DNA of 64,000 nucleotides from Bradyrhizobiaceae bacterium (GTDB lineage: Bacteria > Pseudomonadota > Alphaproteobacteria > Rhizobiales > Xanthobacteraceae), in the NCBI GenBank assembly GCA_947481685.1, contig CANKHA010000009.1, positions 25,686-89,685 on the forward strand. Reading direction: 5' to 3'. The position numbers and the translations under genes are program-made. Below the pieces are notes generated by a model, which was given only the letters and a program-made list of their open reading frames with translations, was not told the DNA's origin and did not search any database. Shown piece after piece: positions 36,474-45,941 of this stretch. The stretch's first letter is position 1; the number at the start of each line of letters is the position of its first letter.

Positions 36474-37910
36474 ATGGGTCGGCGCGGCATGCGCGCCGCG
36501 CGGGAGTTCGCTTTGGCCTTCATCGGCGCCGAAAACACACCACCGTCGCGCACCTCGCTCGCAGGTTTGATCGCGCTGGCGAAGTCGTGGGTGTTCGACA
36601 CCAGCGAAACCTCGCGTACGCGCCGCGTCGTAGGCACTGCTTTTCTCATTCGTGTCGGCGGCGCTGTGCTCGCTTATGGCTCGCAGATTCTGTTCGCGCT
36701 TTGGATGGGCACCTTTCAGTTCGGCGTTTACGTCTATGTCTGGACCTGGGTCACGCTGTTGACCGGCCTGATCGATCTCGGCATGAACGCTGCCTCACAG
36801 CGCTTCATTCCCGAGTATACCCACCGCAAAGACCTTGAACGTCTCCGCGGTTTTCAAAACGGCAGCCGTTGGCTTGCGCTCGCCTTGTCCTCCAGCGCGG
36901 CTATCGTCGGCGTGCTGGCAGTGACGGAATTGGCGCCGTGGTTCAACGACTATGAGCTGATGCCGCTTTACATCGCCTGCGCTGCGTTGCCGATGTCCGG
37001 CATATTGCAGGTGCAAAGCGGCATCACGCGCGCCCACAACTGGGTGAACCTGGCGCAGCTGCCGACCTATGTCTTCCGCCAGCTCCTGATGATCGGTGCG
37101 ATGGGTGTGGTCTACTTCACCGCATTTCCCACCGACGCCGTGACTGCGACCGTGATCTCGACGGCGTCCGTGTGGGTCGTAGCCATCGGTCAGTTCCTGG
37201 TGCTGAACAAGAAACTGGCAGAGAAAACCGAGCCAGGTCCAAAAAAATACGAGATCAAAACCTGGCTCGCCACGTCGCTGCCGATGGTGACGGTGGAAGG
37301 CTTCTATCTGCTGCTGACCTATAGCAGCGTGCTGATGCTGCAGATTTTCCAGAGCCCGAAGGAGATCGCGGTTTATTACGCGGCAGAGAAGACGATGGCG
37401 CTGGTTGCTTTCGTGCATTACTCGGTGGCGCAGAGCACCGCGCACAAGTTCAGCCACTACCATGTCTCCGGTGACCGCGCATCGCTCTCGTCCACGCTGG
37501 ATCACGCCATCAAGCTCACCTTCTGGCCGTCACTGGCCGCGACCGCCGTTGTGTTGATCGGCGGCATTCCCTTGCTGTGGCTGTTCGGCCGCGATTTCGT
37601 CGCCGGCTATCCGCTGATGTTCGTCTTCTCCGTCGGGATGTTCGCGCGTGCCGCCGTCGGCCCGCTCGCTACGTTTCTCAACATGGTGGGACAGCAACGC
37701 GCCTGCGCCGCGGTCTTCGCCGGCGCCTTTGGCCTCAACGTCGTCCTGTGCCTCGTGATGATCCCCTGGTTGGGCACCATGGGTGCGGCAATCTCGATGA
37801 CCACGGCGCTGGTGTTTGAATCGGCCGCCCTCTTCTTCCTCACCAAGCGTCGCATGGGTCTTCACGGCTTGATCTGGGGCGGCAAGAGCGCGCCGGCTTC
37901 CCAGCCATGA
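36474..37910 (+). CDS. polysaccharide flippase (Wzx/MOP superfamily)
   Basis: 478-residue membrane protein with about 12 hydrophobic spans, including FGVYVYVWTWVTLLTGLIDLG and MFVFSVGMFARAAVGPLATF. It belongs to the MOP polysaccharide-exporter group that flips lipid-linked sugars across the inner membrane. The start ATG 36474 has aaagtgag upstream. Its stop overlaps the start of the acetyltransferase gene as ATGA (37907-37910), so the two are translationally coupled. The exported sugar is unknown. Confidence 0.88.
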   Translation: MGRRGMRAAREFALAFIGAENTPPSRTSLAGLIALAKSWVFDTSETSRTRRVVGTAFLIRVGGAVLAYGSQILFALWMGTFQFGVYVYVWTWVTLLTGLIDLGMNAASQRFIPEYTHRKDLERLRGFQNGSRWLALALSSSAAIVGVLAVTELAPWFNDYELMPLYIACAALPMSGILQVQSGITRAHNWVNLAQLPTYVFRQLLMIGAMGVVYFTAFPTDAVTATVISTASVWVVAIGQFLVLNKKLAEKTEPGPKKYEIKTWLATSLPMVTVEGFYLLLTYSSVLMLQIFQSPKEIAVYYAAEKTMALVAFVHYSVAQSTAHKFSHYHVSGDRASLSSTLDHAIKLTFWPSLAATAVVLIGGIPLLWLFGRDFVAGYPLMFVFSVGMFARAAVGPLATFLNMVGQQRACAAVFAGAFGLNVVLCLVMIPWLGTMGAAISMTTALVFESAALFFLTKRRMGLHGLIWGGKSAPASQP

Positions 37911-39115
37911 GCGGCTTCGACAACGCCACCGCTGCCATCGCATCTGTGCGACGCGCGGCGGCGGCCGACCGTTATTCCGCCATGAGCTTCGATGTCGAAT
38001 GGCATCCCCTCGCGGAACTGGCGTTCCTCGCGGATGACTGGCGCATGCTGGCGTCGCGAGCGCTTGAGCCGAACGTCTTCTATGAGCCGGGTTTTGCGCT
38101 GGCCGCGGCGCCCCTGTTCGGAGCAGACGCACGCGCTGCGCTGGTGTGGTCCCGCGCGCCCCGGCAGCTTGTCGGCTTCTTTCCGATGCACGTCGAGCGC
38201 CGGCATTACGGCGTTCCCTTTGCTGTCATGGTGGGCTGGACGCATCCCTATGCGCCACTCGGCACCCCGCTGGTTGACCGCGACATGGCGGAACCGGTCG
38301 TCGCGGCATGGATTGATGATCTCGCGGCAGACGCGTCATTGCCGGACCTGATGTTGATGCCGTTGCTCGCGCAATCCGGTCCACTTGCGACTGCGCTGGC
38401 CGATGTGCTGGCGCGCCGCGGTTGCCAGGCGACGTCGTTCGACCGCCATCAGCGTCCTTTGCTTGCGCCGGGCGACAGCCGCGCCGACTATTTTCAACGC
38501 ACGATGAGTTCCAAACGGCTGCGCAATATGCGGCGCCGGCAGCGCCGGCTTCAGGACCTCGGCAACGTCGCCATCGAGCAGGCGACCGATGTCAACGCCA
38601 TCGCGCGTGGCCTCGATGATTTCCTGTCACTCGAGGCTTCCGGCTGGAAAGGCCGCGCCGGCACAGCCATCCTGAACGATGAACGCACGCACACGTTTAT
38701 TCAACAGGCGGTGATGGCGCTCGGTAACGAAGGCAAAGTGCTGGTTCATCGCCTGTTGACGAATGGCAAGACGATCGGCGCTACCCTCGCGTTGAAAAGC
38801 GGCGACACAGCCTGGGGCTGGAAGGTCGCCTATGACGAAGCCTATGCCGATTATTCACCGGGCGTTTTGACGGTGGCAGGTCTCACCGAATCCATTCTGG
38901 CCGATCCCAAGATCGCCCGGGTCGATTCCTGCACAAGCGCGAACAACACCATGGCGCTTGAAACCTGGGGCGAACGCCTGACAATGGCGGACTGGCTGTT
39001 CAGCACGCGCGCGAACGCCGAATTTTCCTTCGGCATCGCATCCCGCATGGAGTCTTTGCGTCGCGCCGCAATCGCGGCGGCAAAATCAGCGCGCGACCAC
39101 ATTCGCGGGCGCTGA
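37907..39115 (+). CDS. GNAT-like acetyltransferase (CelD/BcsL family)
   Basis: 402 residues, cytoplasmic, two GNAT-like halves. The C-terminal half shows the family block SKRLRNMRRRQRRLQDLG, FLSLEASGWKGRAGTAI, VHRLLTNGKTIGATLALKSGD and the ending GWKVAYDEAYADYSPGVL. This family acylates polysaccharide or peptide substrates and often sits by polysaccharide genes, which fits the coupled flippase upstream. Its last 30 bases are antisense to the CAP-domain gene. Confidence 0.85.
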   Translation: MSGFDNATAAIASVRRAAAADRYSAMSFDVEWHPLAELAFLADDWRMLASRALEPNVFYEPGFALAAAPLFGADARAALVWSRAPRQLVGFFPMHVERRHYGVPFAVMVGWTHPYAPLGTPLVDRDMAEPVVAAWIDDLAADASLPDLMLMPLLAQSGPLATALADVLARRGCQATSFDRHQRPLLAPGDSRADYFQRTMSSKRLRNMRRRQRRLQDLGNVAIEQATDVNAIARGLDDFLSLEASGWKGRAGTAILNDERTHTFIQQAVMALGNEGKVLVHRLLTNGKTIGATLALKSGDTAWGWKVAYDEAYADYSPGVLTVAGLTESILADPKIARVDSCTSANNTMALETWGERLTMADWLFSTRANAEFSFGIASRMESLRRAAIAAAKSARDHIRGR

Positions 39116-39637
39116 CGGCGTCTCGGCAGGCGCTGCAACGACCGTCGCCCAGAACACCTTGTATTTTGAGTTCGGCGCATAGACCGCGGCAATACCCATG
39201 CTGGTTACGCCCGCGAGCAGCATGTTGGCGCGGTGCGGCGGCGAATCGCGCCAACCGGAAAAAGCCTCCGCCAGCGTGTGATAGCCGGCGCCAATATTTT
39301 CGGCGCCCGCCCGGTACGCATAGCCGGATGCCTTCATGCGTTGTGCGAAAGTGCCGCCCGCGTTGTGATCGAGCTTGTCCTTCTTGACCATCGCGCGCGC
39401 CTGCTGTTCGGCAATTTGCGTCAGCACCGGATCGACAATGACAGCACCGAGACCGTTGTTTTTGCGATAGCCGGAAATCATCGAAGCCGCGGCGGCCGAA
39501 TCCACCTGTACCCCGGGCTGCGCCATGCTGCGATAGAAACTCGGCTCGGGTGTTGGCTCCGGGATATTGCCGCAGCCATAGAGGGCCATGGCCAGCGCCG
39601 AAGCCATACAAGTAGCCAGAAGGCGTGAGGATCGCAT
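39086..39637 (-). CDS. CAP-domain (SCP/PR1-like) lipoprotein
   Basis: 183 residues. The signal peptide ends in the lipobox ALYGC (Cys22), then the CAP domain follows: LDHNAGGTFAQRMKASGY, AENIGAGYHTLAEAFSGW and HRANMLLAGVTSMGIAA, the standard motif pattern. Bacterial CAP lipoproteins are of unclear function, some binding sterols or fatty acids or degrading peptidoglycan. The 3' end overlaps the convergent acetyltransferase gene by 30 bases. Confidence 0.92.
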   Translation of the reverse strand: MRSSRLLATCMASALAMALYGCGNIPEPTPEPSFYRSMAQPGVQVDSAAAASMISGYRKNNGLGAVIVDPVLTQIAEQQARAMVKKDKLDHNAGGTFAQRMKASGYAYRAGAENIGAGYHTLAEAFSGWRDSPPHRANMLLAGVTSMGIAAVYAPNSKYKVFWATVVAAPAETPSAPANVVAR

Positions 39638-39817
39638 CGACGGAGTCTCCAGGGCGAATTTGGCGCCAATCCGGCGACCCGCAGGTAGGATTGTGTAGGG
39701 ATCGTTAAACTTTCGCTAAGCAAATCTTAACCGCATAAAATCCGGGCAAGCCCCCGTCGGCGTATGGTCTCCCGCCATACGAACTTGCTCGCTTGTCAAA
39801 GCGGCAGTCCGACTGCC

Positions 39818-40828
39818 CTAGCCGAACAGGCCTATCGCGTAATAAGCTAGTGCGGCGATCGCCGCCGACGCTGGAATGGTGATGACCCACGCAACCAGGA
39901 TGTTGCTGGCGACGCTCCACCGCACAGCCGAAAGCCGCCGCGCCGCGCCGACGCCGATAATCGCGCCCGTGATGGTGTGCGTGGTGGAAACCGGAATGCC
40001 CAGCCAGGTCGCGGCGAACAACGTAATCGCGCCGCCGGTTTCCGCGCAGAATCCCTGCATCGGCGTCAGCCGCGTGATCTTCGAGCCCATGGTTTTGACG
40101 ATGCGCCAGCCGCCCATCAGCGTACCGAGCGCCATGGCTGCCTGACAGGTGATGACCACCCAGAACGGCACGTAAAATTTGTCGCCATCGAGATGCCCCT
40201 GAGAAAACAGCAGCACGGCGATGATCCCCATGGTCTTCTGCGCATCGTTGCCGCCGTGGCCAAGCGAATAGAGCGACGCAGAAAAGAATTGCAGGACGCG
40301 GAAACGGCGGTCCACGGCGTAGGGCGTCTTGCGGACGTGGATCCAGGACACGATCAGCACCAGTAGCAGGGCCAGGAAGAAGCCCGTCAGCGGCGACAGC
40401 ACGATGGCAGCGGTGGTCTTGCCGAGGCCGCCCCACACAATCGCCGACCAGCCGGCCTTGGCGGTACCCGCCCCCACCAGTCCACCAACGAGGGCATGCG
40501 AACTGCTCGATGGAATACCAAGTCCCCAGGTGATGACGTTCCAGGCGATTGCACCGACCAGCGCGCCGAAAATCACGCGGGGATCGATCACGCTGGCGGC
40601 AACAATTCCCGTGCCGAGTGTTTCCGCGACATTCAGGCCGAAGAACAGGAAGGCGATGAAGTTGAAAAAGGCGGCCCAGGCGACCGCATATTGCGGACTC
40701 AGCACGCGGGTCGAAACGATGGTCGCGATGGAATTGGCAGCGTCGTGCAGGCCGTTGATGAAGTCGAATATCAGCGCGATGCCAATCAGGATGATCAGCA
40801 ACGGCAGACTGAGGAGAACGGCCTCCAT
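39818..40828 (-). CDS. pit: inorganic phosphate transporter, Pit family
   Basis: 336 residues, about 10 spans. It carries the two Pit signatures FDFINGLHDAANSIATIVSTRVL at the N-terminus and SLGHGGNDAQKTMGI in the middle, plus GIPVSTTHTITGAIIGVG. The start MEAVLLSLPL at 40828 is chosen; a frame extension to 40918 reaches into the DUF47 gene. It lies 19 bases after DUF47 on the same strand. Low-affinity, proton-driven phosphate uptake. Confidence 0.95.
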   Translation of the reverse strand: MEAVLLSLPLLIILIGIALIFDFINGLHDAANSIATIVSTRVLSPQYAVAWAAFFNFIAFLFFGLNVAETLGTGIVAASVIDPRVIFGALVGAIAWNVITWGLGIPSSSSHALVGGLVGAGTAKAGWSAIVWGGLGKTTAAIVLSPLTGFFLALLLVLIVSWIHVRKTPYAVDRRFRVLQFFSASLYSLGHGGNDAQKTMGIIAVLLFSQGHLDGDKFYVPFWVVITCQAAMALGTLMGGWRIVKTMGSKITRLTPMQGFCAETGGAITLFAATWLGIPVSTTHTITGAIIGVGAARRLSAVRWSVASNILVAWVITIPASAAIAALAYYAIGLFG

Positions 40829-40847
40829 TAAACGTACTCCGCTGCCG

Positions 40848-41489
40848 TCATACGTGCTCGAGGACGATGGCCTGCAGTTCGTTGGCGACGTCGTCGAACC
40901 TGTCGACCACCTTTTCAAGATGATCGTAGACTTCGTTTCTTGTGATGTAATTCATCGGATCTGATTTTGAACACGCAAAAAGATCCTTCAGGCCGTTTTC
41001 ATGCATCTCGTCCGCCTGGCGTTCGAGACGAGAAATCTTCTCGGCAATGGCGCTGATGCGGGCTGCGTGGGTGCTGATCGCGTTCAACAGCGGGACAGCC
41101 TCCTTCACCAGAGCGGCACACTCGACGATGATGTCGCCCATCGCCTTCATTTCCGGCGTGAAGGTCTTGATCTCGAACAGCACCACCGCCTTGGCGGTCT
41201 TCTGCATCATGTCGATGGTGTTATCCATCGAGGTGGTCAGATCCTTGATATCCCCGCGATCGAACGGGGTGATGAAGCTCCGGCGCACCGCAATGAAAAT
41301 TTCGCGGGTGACGTCATCAGCTTCCGATTCCCGTGTCATCACGTTATCGAACTGGCTTTTGAGCGCCTCGCCACCTTCCAGCATGGCGCGGAGCGCCTTG
41401 GCGCCCTCGATGATCGCCTCCGCATGCCGGTCAAACAGTCCGAAGAAGCGAACCTCCTTCGGCATCAGCATCTGGAACCAGCGCAACAT
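40848..41489 (-). CDS. DUF47 family PhoU-like phosphate transport regulator
   Basis: 213 residues, all-helical, related to PhoU. Family motifs: FFGLFDRHAEAIIEGAKAL, ESEADDVTREIFIAVRRSFITPFDRGDI and MDNTIDMMQKTAKAVVLFEI. It is the first gene of a DUF47-pit operon, a very common pairing in which DUF47 is thought to regulate Pit activity. No promoter boxes are obvious; the upstream gap holds repeat copy 5. Confidence 0.95.
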   Translation of the reverse strand: MLRWFQMLMPKEVRFFGLFDRHAEAIIEGAKALRAMLEGGEALKSQFDNVMTRESEADDVTREIFIAVRRSFITPFDRGDIKDLTTSMDNTIDMMQKTAKAVVLFEIKTFTPEMKAMGDIIVECAALVKEAVPLLNAISTHAARISAIAEKISRLERQADEMHENGLKDLFACSKSDPMNYITRNEVYDHLEKVVDRFDDVANELQAIVLEHV

Positions 41490-41508
41490 GGGAAAATCCG
41501 CGGTTAGA

Positions 41509-41554
41509 GCGCAATCCGGCGAAGTGGGAAACGGTTCGCCGCAAGATTACGCGA
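41509..41554. repeat. dispersed palindromic repeat, copy 5
   Basis: gcgcaatccggcgaa (41509-41523) with core gtgggaaacggttcgcc and the partner gcaagattacgc (41540-41551). Same family, imperfect right arm. Confidence 0.7.
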
Positions 41555-41576
41555 CAAACTAACGAATAGAGAGTTT

Positions 41577-41595
41577 GATCCAATTCTATTGGATC
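41577..41595. repeat. short palindrome gatccaat-tct-attggatc
   Basis: gatccaat (41577-41584) and attggatc (41588-41595) are exact complements around tct. It lies next to repeat copy 5, about 90 bases upstream of the DUF47 start. No second copy was seen in the window. Confidence 0.6.
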
Positions 41596-41702
41596 GGACC
41601 AGACTCGGGGCGCATGGCCAGCAAAACCTGACCTGCCCTCGCATAGCCCGCGGTTACCTCTGTTCGCAAGCGCCAGAGCAAGGCAAGGACGCTCAACTCA
41701 CA

Positions 41703-41972
41703 TTAATTTGGTGGGAAGGCTGGCGCGGGGCTTCCCGGCTGCCTTAATTCACGGTTTGAAGGTCGCCTTGGCGACCGAACCAATTTGCCCAGTTGCTTGA
41801 AGGTCGGCAGATCGGGGAATTCCTTGAGTCGGTTGGCCGACGACACCGCAAGCGGGATGACATTGCCCGCACGGATTTGCGGTGCAGCGGTGGTGAAGAT
41901 CATCGAGCCAAGCTTCACATGGCCGCCGATCAGACCGTTGAGCGCCTGTTCGGCGGCACTGGCAACGGTCAA
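41703..41972 (-). pseudogene. truncated TctC/Bug receptor remnant
   Basis: The frame encodes about 60 residues of a typical tripartite receptor, AAEQALNGLIGGHVKLGSM and NVIPLAVSSANRLKEFPDLP, then runs out of homology (LVRSPRRPSNREL...). The N-terminal half with signal peptide is missing: the frame starts at the very stop of the amidohydrolase gene. Only a short stretch of the middle or C-terminal domain remains. Probably a deletion remnant at the end of the amidohydrolase-aldolase operon. Confidence 0.85.
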
Positions 41973-42985
41973 GTCAATTTGAACAGCCGTTGCGCATTGC
42001 GGAAACAGATCGCCTCGCGCTTGTCGTTCGGCATCTCGATCCCTTCCAACACCTTGATGGTATCGCGGATATAACCCGGCCCGCGCTCAGGATCGAACGG
42101 CGAATCCGACGCAAACAGGATGTGATCGGTGGCGTAGAATTCCAGCCCGCACAGCGTGGCGCCACGCGAGCCGAACACCGCGGTGTCGGCATAGAAATCC
42201 TTGAAGTAGTCGAACGGCCGCTTCTTCAGGCTCTTGAGCACCAGCGTAAGATCCTCATCCGAAGTCCGTTTGCCAAGCTGATCCATGCCCGGGCCGACGC
42301 GGCCTTCGAAGAAAGGCACCATCGCACCCATGTGATGCGCCAGCACCTTCATGTTCGGTAGCTTGTCCATCATGCCGGAGAACACCATGCGGGCCATCGC
42401 CGCGCTGGTCTCATAGGGCCAGCCGAAGGTCCACCAGATCTCGTATTTGGACTTACTCTCGTTCTTGTAGTCCGGCATGTCCGCGCCGCGGCTCGGATGC
42501 AGCAGGATCGGCTTGTCGTGCTTCGCTGCCATCTCGAAGATCGGGAAGAACTGCGGCTCGTCGAGCGGCAAACCGTTGATATTGGTGTGGATCTGCAAGC
42601 CATTTGCGTGCGCCTGCGTGAAAGCGCGCTCTGCTTCCTTCACCGCGAGATCCGGCGCATTCATCGGCAGCGAAGCGACATAGCCGACAAAGCGGTCGGG
42701 ATACTTGTCGACCAGCTCCGCCATGCCGTCGTTGCCAAGCCTGGCATATTCCGCGGTCTGCTCCGGCGTGCCGAGGGCTTCCAGCGGCGGCATTCCGAGC
42801 GACAAAATCTGCTTATAGTTCTTGTCCTTGAACTGATCCATGACGCGGAAACGCTCATCCAGGTCATAGATGCAGGGAATAGCGCGCATACGCTTGCCGA
42901 TGTCGCGGGCAGCGCCCTCCGACACGAGCATCTTGTCCCACAGAGCCTTCGGGAAGAAATGATTGAAAGCGTCGATATATTGCAT
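41969..42985 (-). CDS. amidohydrolase family (ACMSD-like)
   Basis: 338 residues, amidohydrolase-2 type TIM barrel, related to aminocarboxymuconate-semialdehyde and aromatic-acid decarboxylases. It shows YIDAFNHFFPKALWDKML, PILLHPSRGADMP, KVLAHHMGAMVPFFEGRV and the late FASDSPFD. In the N-terminal motif the first His of the usual HxH is Asn (AFNHFF). The gene follows a class II aldolase on the same strand (8-base gap). Probably a decarboxylase or hydrolase of a ring-cleavage or aromatic acid; substrate unknown. Confidence 0.85.
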   Translation of the reverse strand: MQYIDAFNHFFPKALWDKMLVSEGAARDIGKRMRAIPCIYDLDERFRVMDQFKDKNYKQILSLGMPPLEALGTPEQTAEYARLGNDGMAELVDKYPDRFVGYVASLPMNAPDLAVKEAERAFTQAHANGLQIHTNINGLPLDEPQFFPIFEMAAKHDKPILLHPSRGADMPDYKNESKSKYEIWWTFGWPYETSAAMARMVFSGMMDKLPNMKVLAHHMGAMVPFFEGRVGPGMDQLGKRTSDEDLTLVLKSLKKRPFDYFKDFYADTAVFGSRGATLCGLEFYATDHILFASDSPFDPERGPGYIRDTIKVLEGIEMPNDKREAICFRNAQRLFKLT

Positions 42986-42993
42986 GGCCGTCT

Positions 42994-43746
42994 CTAACCT
43001 TTCAGCATCACGACTTCATCGGGGCGCTCGAGCATCTTGCGGCCGGCACGGCGGCACCAATTTTCCCAGGCGCGGTTGAACGAATAAGGCCCGGTGCGAT
43101 CGATGATGGTGTCGACCTCACCGGCCGTCAGATAGATCACCTCGCTGCCGCCGATCGCCATCGCCTGCATCTGCAGCTTGGCGCCAAGCTCGAGGTAATA
43201 AGAAATATAGACCGCCTCGCGGATATCCTTTGCCGCCACCACGCAACCATGGCCGCGCATCAAGGCCGCAGGACGATCCCCGAGATATTTCGCGAGGTCG
43301 CGACCCATCTCGATGCTCGAAACCAGCAACGACGTGTCGCCAAACTTGGTCTGCGAATCCCAGGTCGGCACCTCATGGCCGAAGCAGCCGCACATGTGAT
43401 GCAAGGGCTTGAGCTTCTGCTTGGTGACGCCAAAGGGCAGCACGCTCGGGCTGTGATTGTGGATCACCGCATTCACTTCCGGCCGCATCTCATAGACCGC
43501 GCCATGGATGAAGCGCTCCAGATAGGGCTTGCGGTCGTCCTTGCCGACAACCGTCCCATCCAGGGTGAATTCCATGATGTCCGCTTCCTCGATCAGGTCG
43601 GGCGCGCGGGCGCGGGAAATCAGGAAATGGTCGGGCTTTTCGGGATGACGGATGCTCGGGTGCCCGAAGGAATCGACGATCCCCTCCCGGGCCAGAATGC
43701 GGTTAGCGGTCACAAGCTCGTCGATCGCAGCCTCGAGTTTCTTCAT
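42994..43746 (-). CDS. class II aldolase/adducin family protein
   Basis: 250 residues with the class II aldolase zinc site: His96 and His98 in AVIHNHSP, His166 in MRGHG, and a possible catalytic Glu77. It shares the N-terminal pattern LVTANRILAREGIVDSFGH of this family. Besides sugar-phosphate aldolases the family includes aromatic-acid decarboxylases. The adjacent amidohydrolase and the divergent ferredoxin reductase favour a catabolic role. It is probably transcribed before the amidohydrolase from the divergent promoter region at 43.75-43.84 kb. Confidence 0.85.
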   Translation of the reverse strand: MKKLEAAIDELVTANRILAREGIVDSFGHPSIRHPEKPDHFLISRARAPDLIEEADIMEFTLDGTVVGKDDRKPYLERFIHGAVYEMRPEVNAVIHNHSPSVLPFGVTKQKLKPLHHMCGCFGHEVPTWDSQTKFGDTSLLVSSIEMGRDLAKYLGDRPAALMRGHGCVVAAKDIREAVYISYYLELGAKLQMQAMAIGGSEVIYLTAGEVDTIIDRTGPYSFNRAWENWCRRAGRKMLERPDEVVMLKG

Positions 43747-43805
43747 CCGGTCTTCCTTGGATTATGCGGCGGGCGGGGGTTGTCTGGACTTGTGGTTTTA
43801 TCCCA

Positions 43806-43811
43806 TATAAT
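43806..43811 (+). promoter_or_regulatory. candidate -10 element tataat
   Basis: A perfect tataat 30 bases before the ATG of the reductase gene, in the 94-base divergent spacer. A -35 box at the right distance is not clear (ttgtct lies about 20 bases upstream, too far). Weak evidence. Confidence 0.4.
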
Positions 43812-43840
43812 TGACGTTTCCCCAAGTGATCGGAGTTTCC

Positions 43841-44881
43841 ATGGCAGGTACGGATTCAATGCACGGGGCCCCAGCGGGCGTTGTTCGGGTCGAAAAAAGT
43901 GACGTGCATTTTGCCTGCGACAGCATGGACACCATCACCCGGGCCGGACTCAAGGCCGGTTTCGGCATGCCTTATGAGTGCAACGCGGGCGGCTGCGGCA
44001 CCTGCCGTTTCGAGGTGGTCGAGGGCGAGGTCGAGGACCTTTACCCCGATGCGCCGGTGCTGACAGACCGCGACCGCAAGCGCGGCCGCAAGCTCGCCTG
44101 CCAATCGCGACCGAAGGGCGATGTCGTCATCCGCCAACGGCTGGAAGACATGTACATCCCGCATGTGCACCCGATGCGGCAGGAATACACGCTGGTGGCC
44201 ATCAAGGACATCACCCACGACATCAAGGAGTTCAGGTTTCGCAGCGCAAAGCCGCAACGCTTTCTGCCGGGACAATATGCGCAGGTCTTTATCCCGGGCG
44301 TCTCCGCGCCGCGCGGCTATTCCATGGCCAGCATCGCCAACGAGCCGCAAACCGACTGGGATTTCCAGATCCGCAAGAAGCCCGGCGGCGAAGCCACCAC
44401 CGCATTGTTCGAGCGCGTGAAAGTGGGTGATACCATCCAGATCGACGGGCCCTACGGCCACGCCTTCCTGCGCGAGGATTCGACACGCGACGTGATCTGC
44501 GTCGCGGGCGGGTCCGGCGTTTCACCGATGCTGTCGGTGGCGCGCGGCTTTGCTGCGTCCTCGAAACTGAAGGGCCGTACGCTGCATTTCTTCATGGGTG
44601 GACGCGCGCCGCGCGACATCTGCGGCGAAACCGAGTTGTGCGAACTGCCGGGCTGGGGGACGAACATTCATTTCCATCCAGGCATTTCCGAACCGGGCGA
44701 CACCGACTGGAAAGGCAAATCCGGTTTCATCCATGAGATCGTGAAAGAAACCCACGGCGAGACCATGCCGGAATTCGAATGGTATTTCGCCGGTCCGCCG
44801 CCGATGGTGAATGCGATGGCGCAGGTGTTGATCCAGGCCGGCGTTCCGCTCACGCAACAGCACTTCGACCGGTACTTCTGA
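43841..44881 (+). CDS. [2Fe-2S] ferredoxin/FAD/NAD oxidoreductase
   Basis: 346 residues, electron-transfer component of the kind that serves aromatic ring-hydroxylating oxygenases and related monooxygenases. N-terminal plant-type ferredoxin: Cys47, Cys52, Cys55 in YECNAGGCGTCRF and Cys87 in LACQS. FAD-binding RGYSMAS (about 160) and NAD-binding AGGSGVSPMLS (about 220). Start ATG 43841 with cggag upstream; the frame reaches 43811 but lacks a site. No oxygenase is beside it, so its partner is elsewhere. Divergent from the aldolase operon. Confidence 0.92.
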   Translation: MAGTDSMHGAPAGVVRVEKSDVHFACDSMDTITRAGLKAGFGMPYECNAGGCGTCRFEVVEGEVEDLYPDAPVLTDRDRKRGRKLACQSRPKGDVVIRQRLEDMYIPHVHPMRQEYTLVAIKDITHDIKEFRFRSAKPQRFLPGQYAQVFIPGVSAPRGYSMASIANEPQTDWDFQIRKKPGGEATTALFERVKVGDTIQIDGPYGHAFLREDSTRDVICVAGGSGVSPMLSVARGFAASSKLKGRTLHFFMGGRAPRDICGETELCELPGWGTNIHFHPGISEPGDTDWKGKSGFIHEIVKETHGETMPEFEWYFAGPPPMVNAMAQVLIQAGVPLTQQHFDRYF

Positions 44882-44906
44882 TCCGCGAACGGGAGCCACC
44901 GAGGCG

Positions 44907-45941
44907 ATGACGTCCAGATCCCTGACGAGCCTCGGCGCTTTCGTTCTTCTCGCCCTCTGTGGGCTTTGCAGCTTCGCCCGCGCCGAAACGGTCGAGGAGT
45001 TCTATCGCGGCAAGCAGGTCCGGCTGGTGCTGGGCCACGATGTCGGAGGAGATTACGACCTCGGAGGACGTTTGCTGGGGCGCTATCTCGGGCGTTACAT
45101 CCCCGGCGCGCCGACAATTGTTGTTCAGAACATGCCGGGCGCGAACAGCCTCGTGGCGACGAATTTCCTGTTCAACGTTGCGCCGAAGGACGGCACCGTC
45201 ATCGGCTCCTTCTCGCGCAATATCCCGGGCGACGCCGTCCGCGGGCTACGAAATCTAAATGCCGATCCCAAACGGTTCGGCTGGATTGGCGCAACGTCGC
45301 GGCCGGGCCGAATCTGCATCGCCCGGTCCGACAGTGGCGTCAGCAGCGTGACGGACCTACTGTCGAAGGAACTGATCGTGGGCGGCACAGGCACCGGCGG
45401 CGTGCAGAGCTTCGTCCCCAATGTCGTCAACAAGGTGCTCAACACCAGGTTCAAGGTTGTCGAAGGCTATAAGGGCTATGCGGATCTGATCGTCGCGATG
45501 GAGCGTGGCGAGATCAGCGGCGTGTGCCATGTAACCGACATCCTGATGTCGAGTCAGGGCGACGCCATTCGCGCCGGTAAATACCGCATCCTCTTTAATA
45601 CAGAGGAAACGCCGAACGCCGACATGCCCGAGGTCGACTCGATCTTCAAATATGTCGCCAACGAGAGACACAAACAGGTGCTACGTCTGCTGTTCAACAG
45701 TTCTGAATTCGGACGGCCTTATGCTGTCCCGCCGGATGTCCCGGAGGACAGGCTCGCTGCACTGCGCGCCGCCTTCGATGCGACAGTCAAGGATCCGGAA
45801 TTTCTGGAAGAAGCAAAACGTCTGAAGCTGGATGTCACGCCTTCGGCGGGCAAAGACCTGCAGAAAGCGGTGGAGCAGCTGAACGCGATCCCGAAGGACG
45901 TGATCGAAGCAGCCAACGAGATCCTTCCACCGCAGCGCTAG
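44907..45941 (+). CDS. TctC/Bug-family solute receptor
   Basis: 344 residues. Signal peptide SLTSLGAFVLLALCGLCSFA, then AETVEEFYRGK. Mature domain has GGDYDLGGRLLGRYLGRYIP and VVQNMPGANSLVATNFLFN. It is close in pattern to the receptor at 19.1 kb. It follows the reductase by 25 bases and is probably in the same operon, giving the reductase cluster a substrate-capture protein. No TctA or TctB are near. Orphan receptor. Confidence 0.92.
   Translation: MTSRSLTSLGAFVLLALCGLCSFARAETVEEFYRGKQVRLVLGHDVGGDYDLGGRLLGRYLGRYIPGAPTIVVQNMPGANSLVATNFLFNVAPKDGTVIGSFSRNIPGDAVRGLRNLNADPKRFGWIGATSRPGRICIARSDSGVSSVTDLLSKELIVGGTGTGGVQSFVPNVVNKVLNTRFKVVEGYKGYADLIVAMERGEISGVCHVTDILMSSQGDAIRAGKYRILFNTEETPNADMPEVDSIFKYVANERHKQVLRLLFNSSEFGRPYAVPPDVPEDRLAALRAAFDATVKDPEFLEEAKRLKLDVTPSAGKDLQKAVEQLNAIPKDVIEAANEILPPQR

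Noticed and set aside
43806..43811. Full promoter for the reductase gene
   Set aside because: The -10 is perfect but no -35 lies at the right spacing, so only a weak site is listed.
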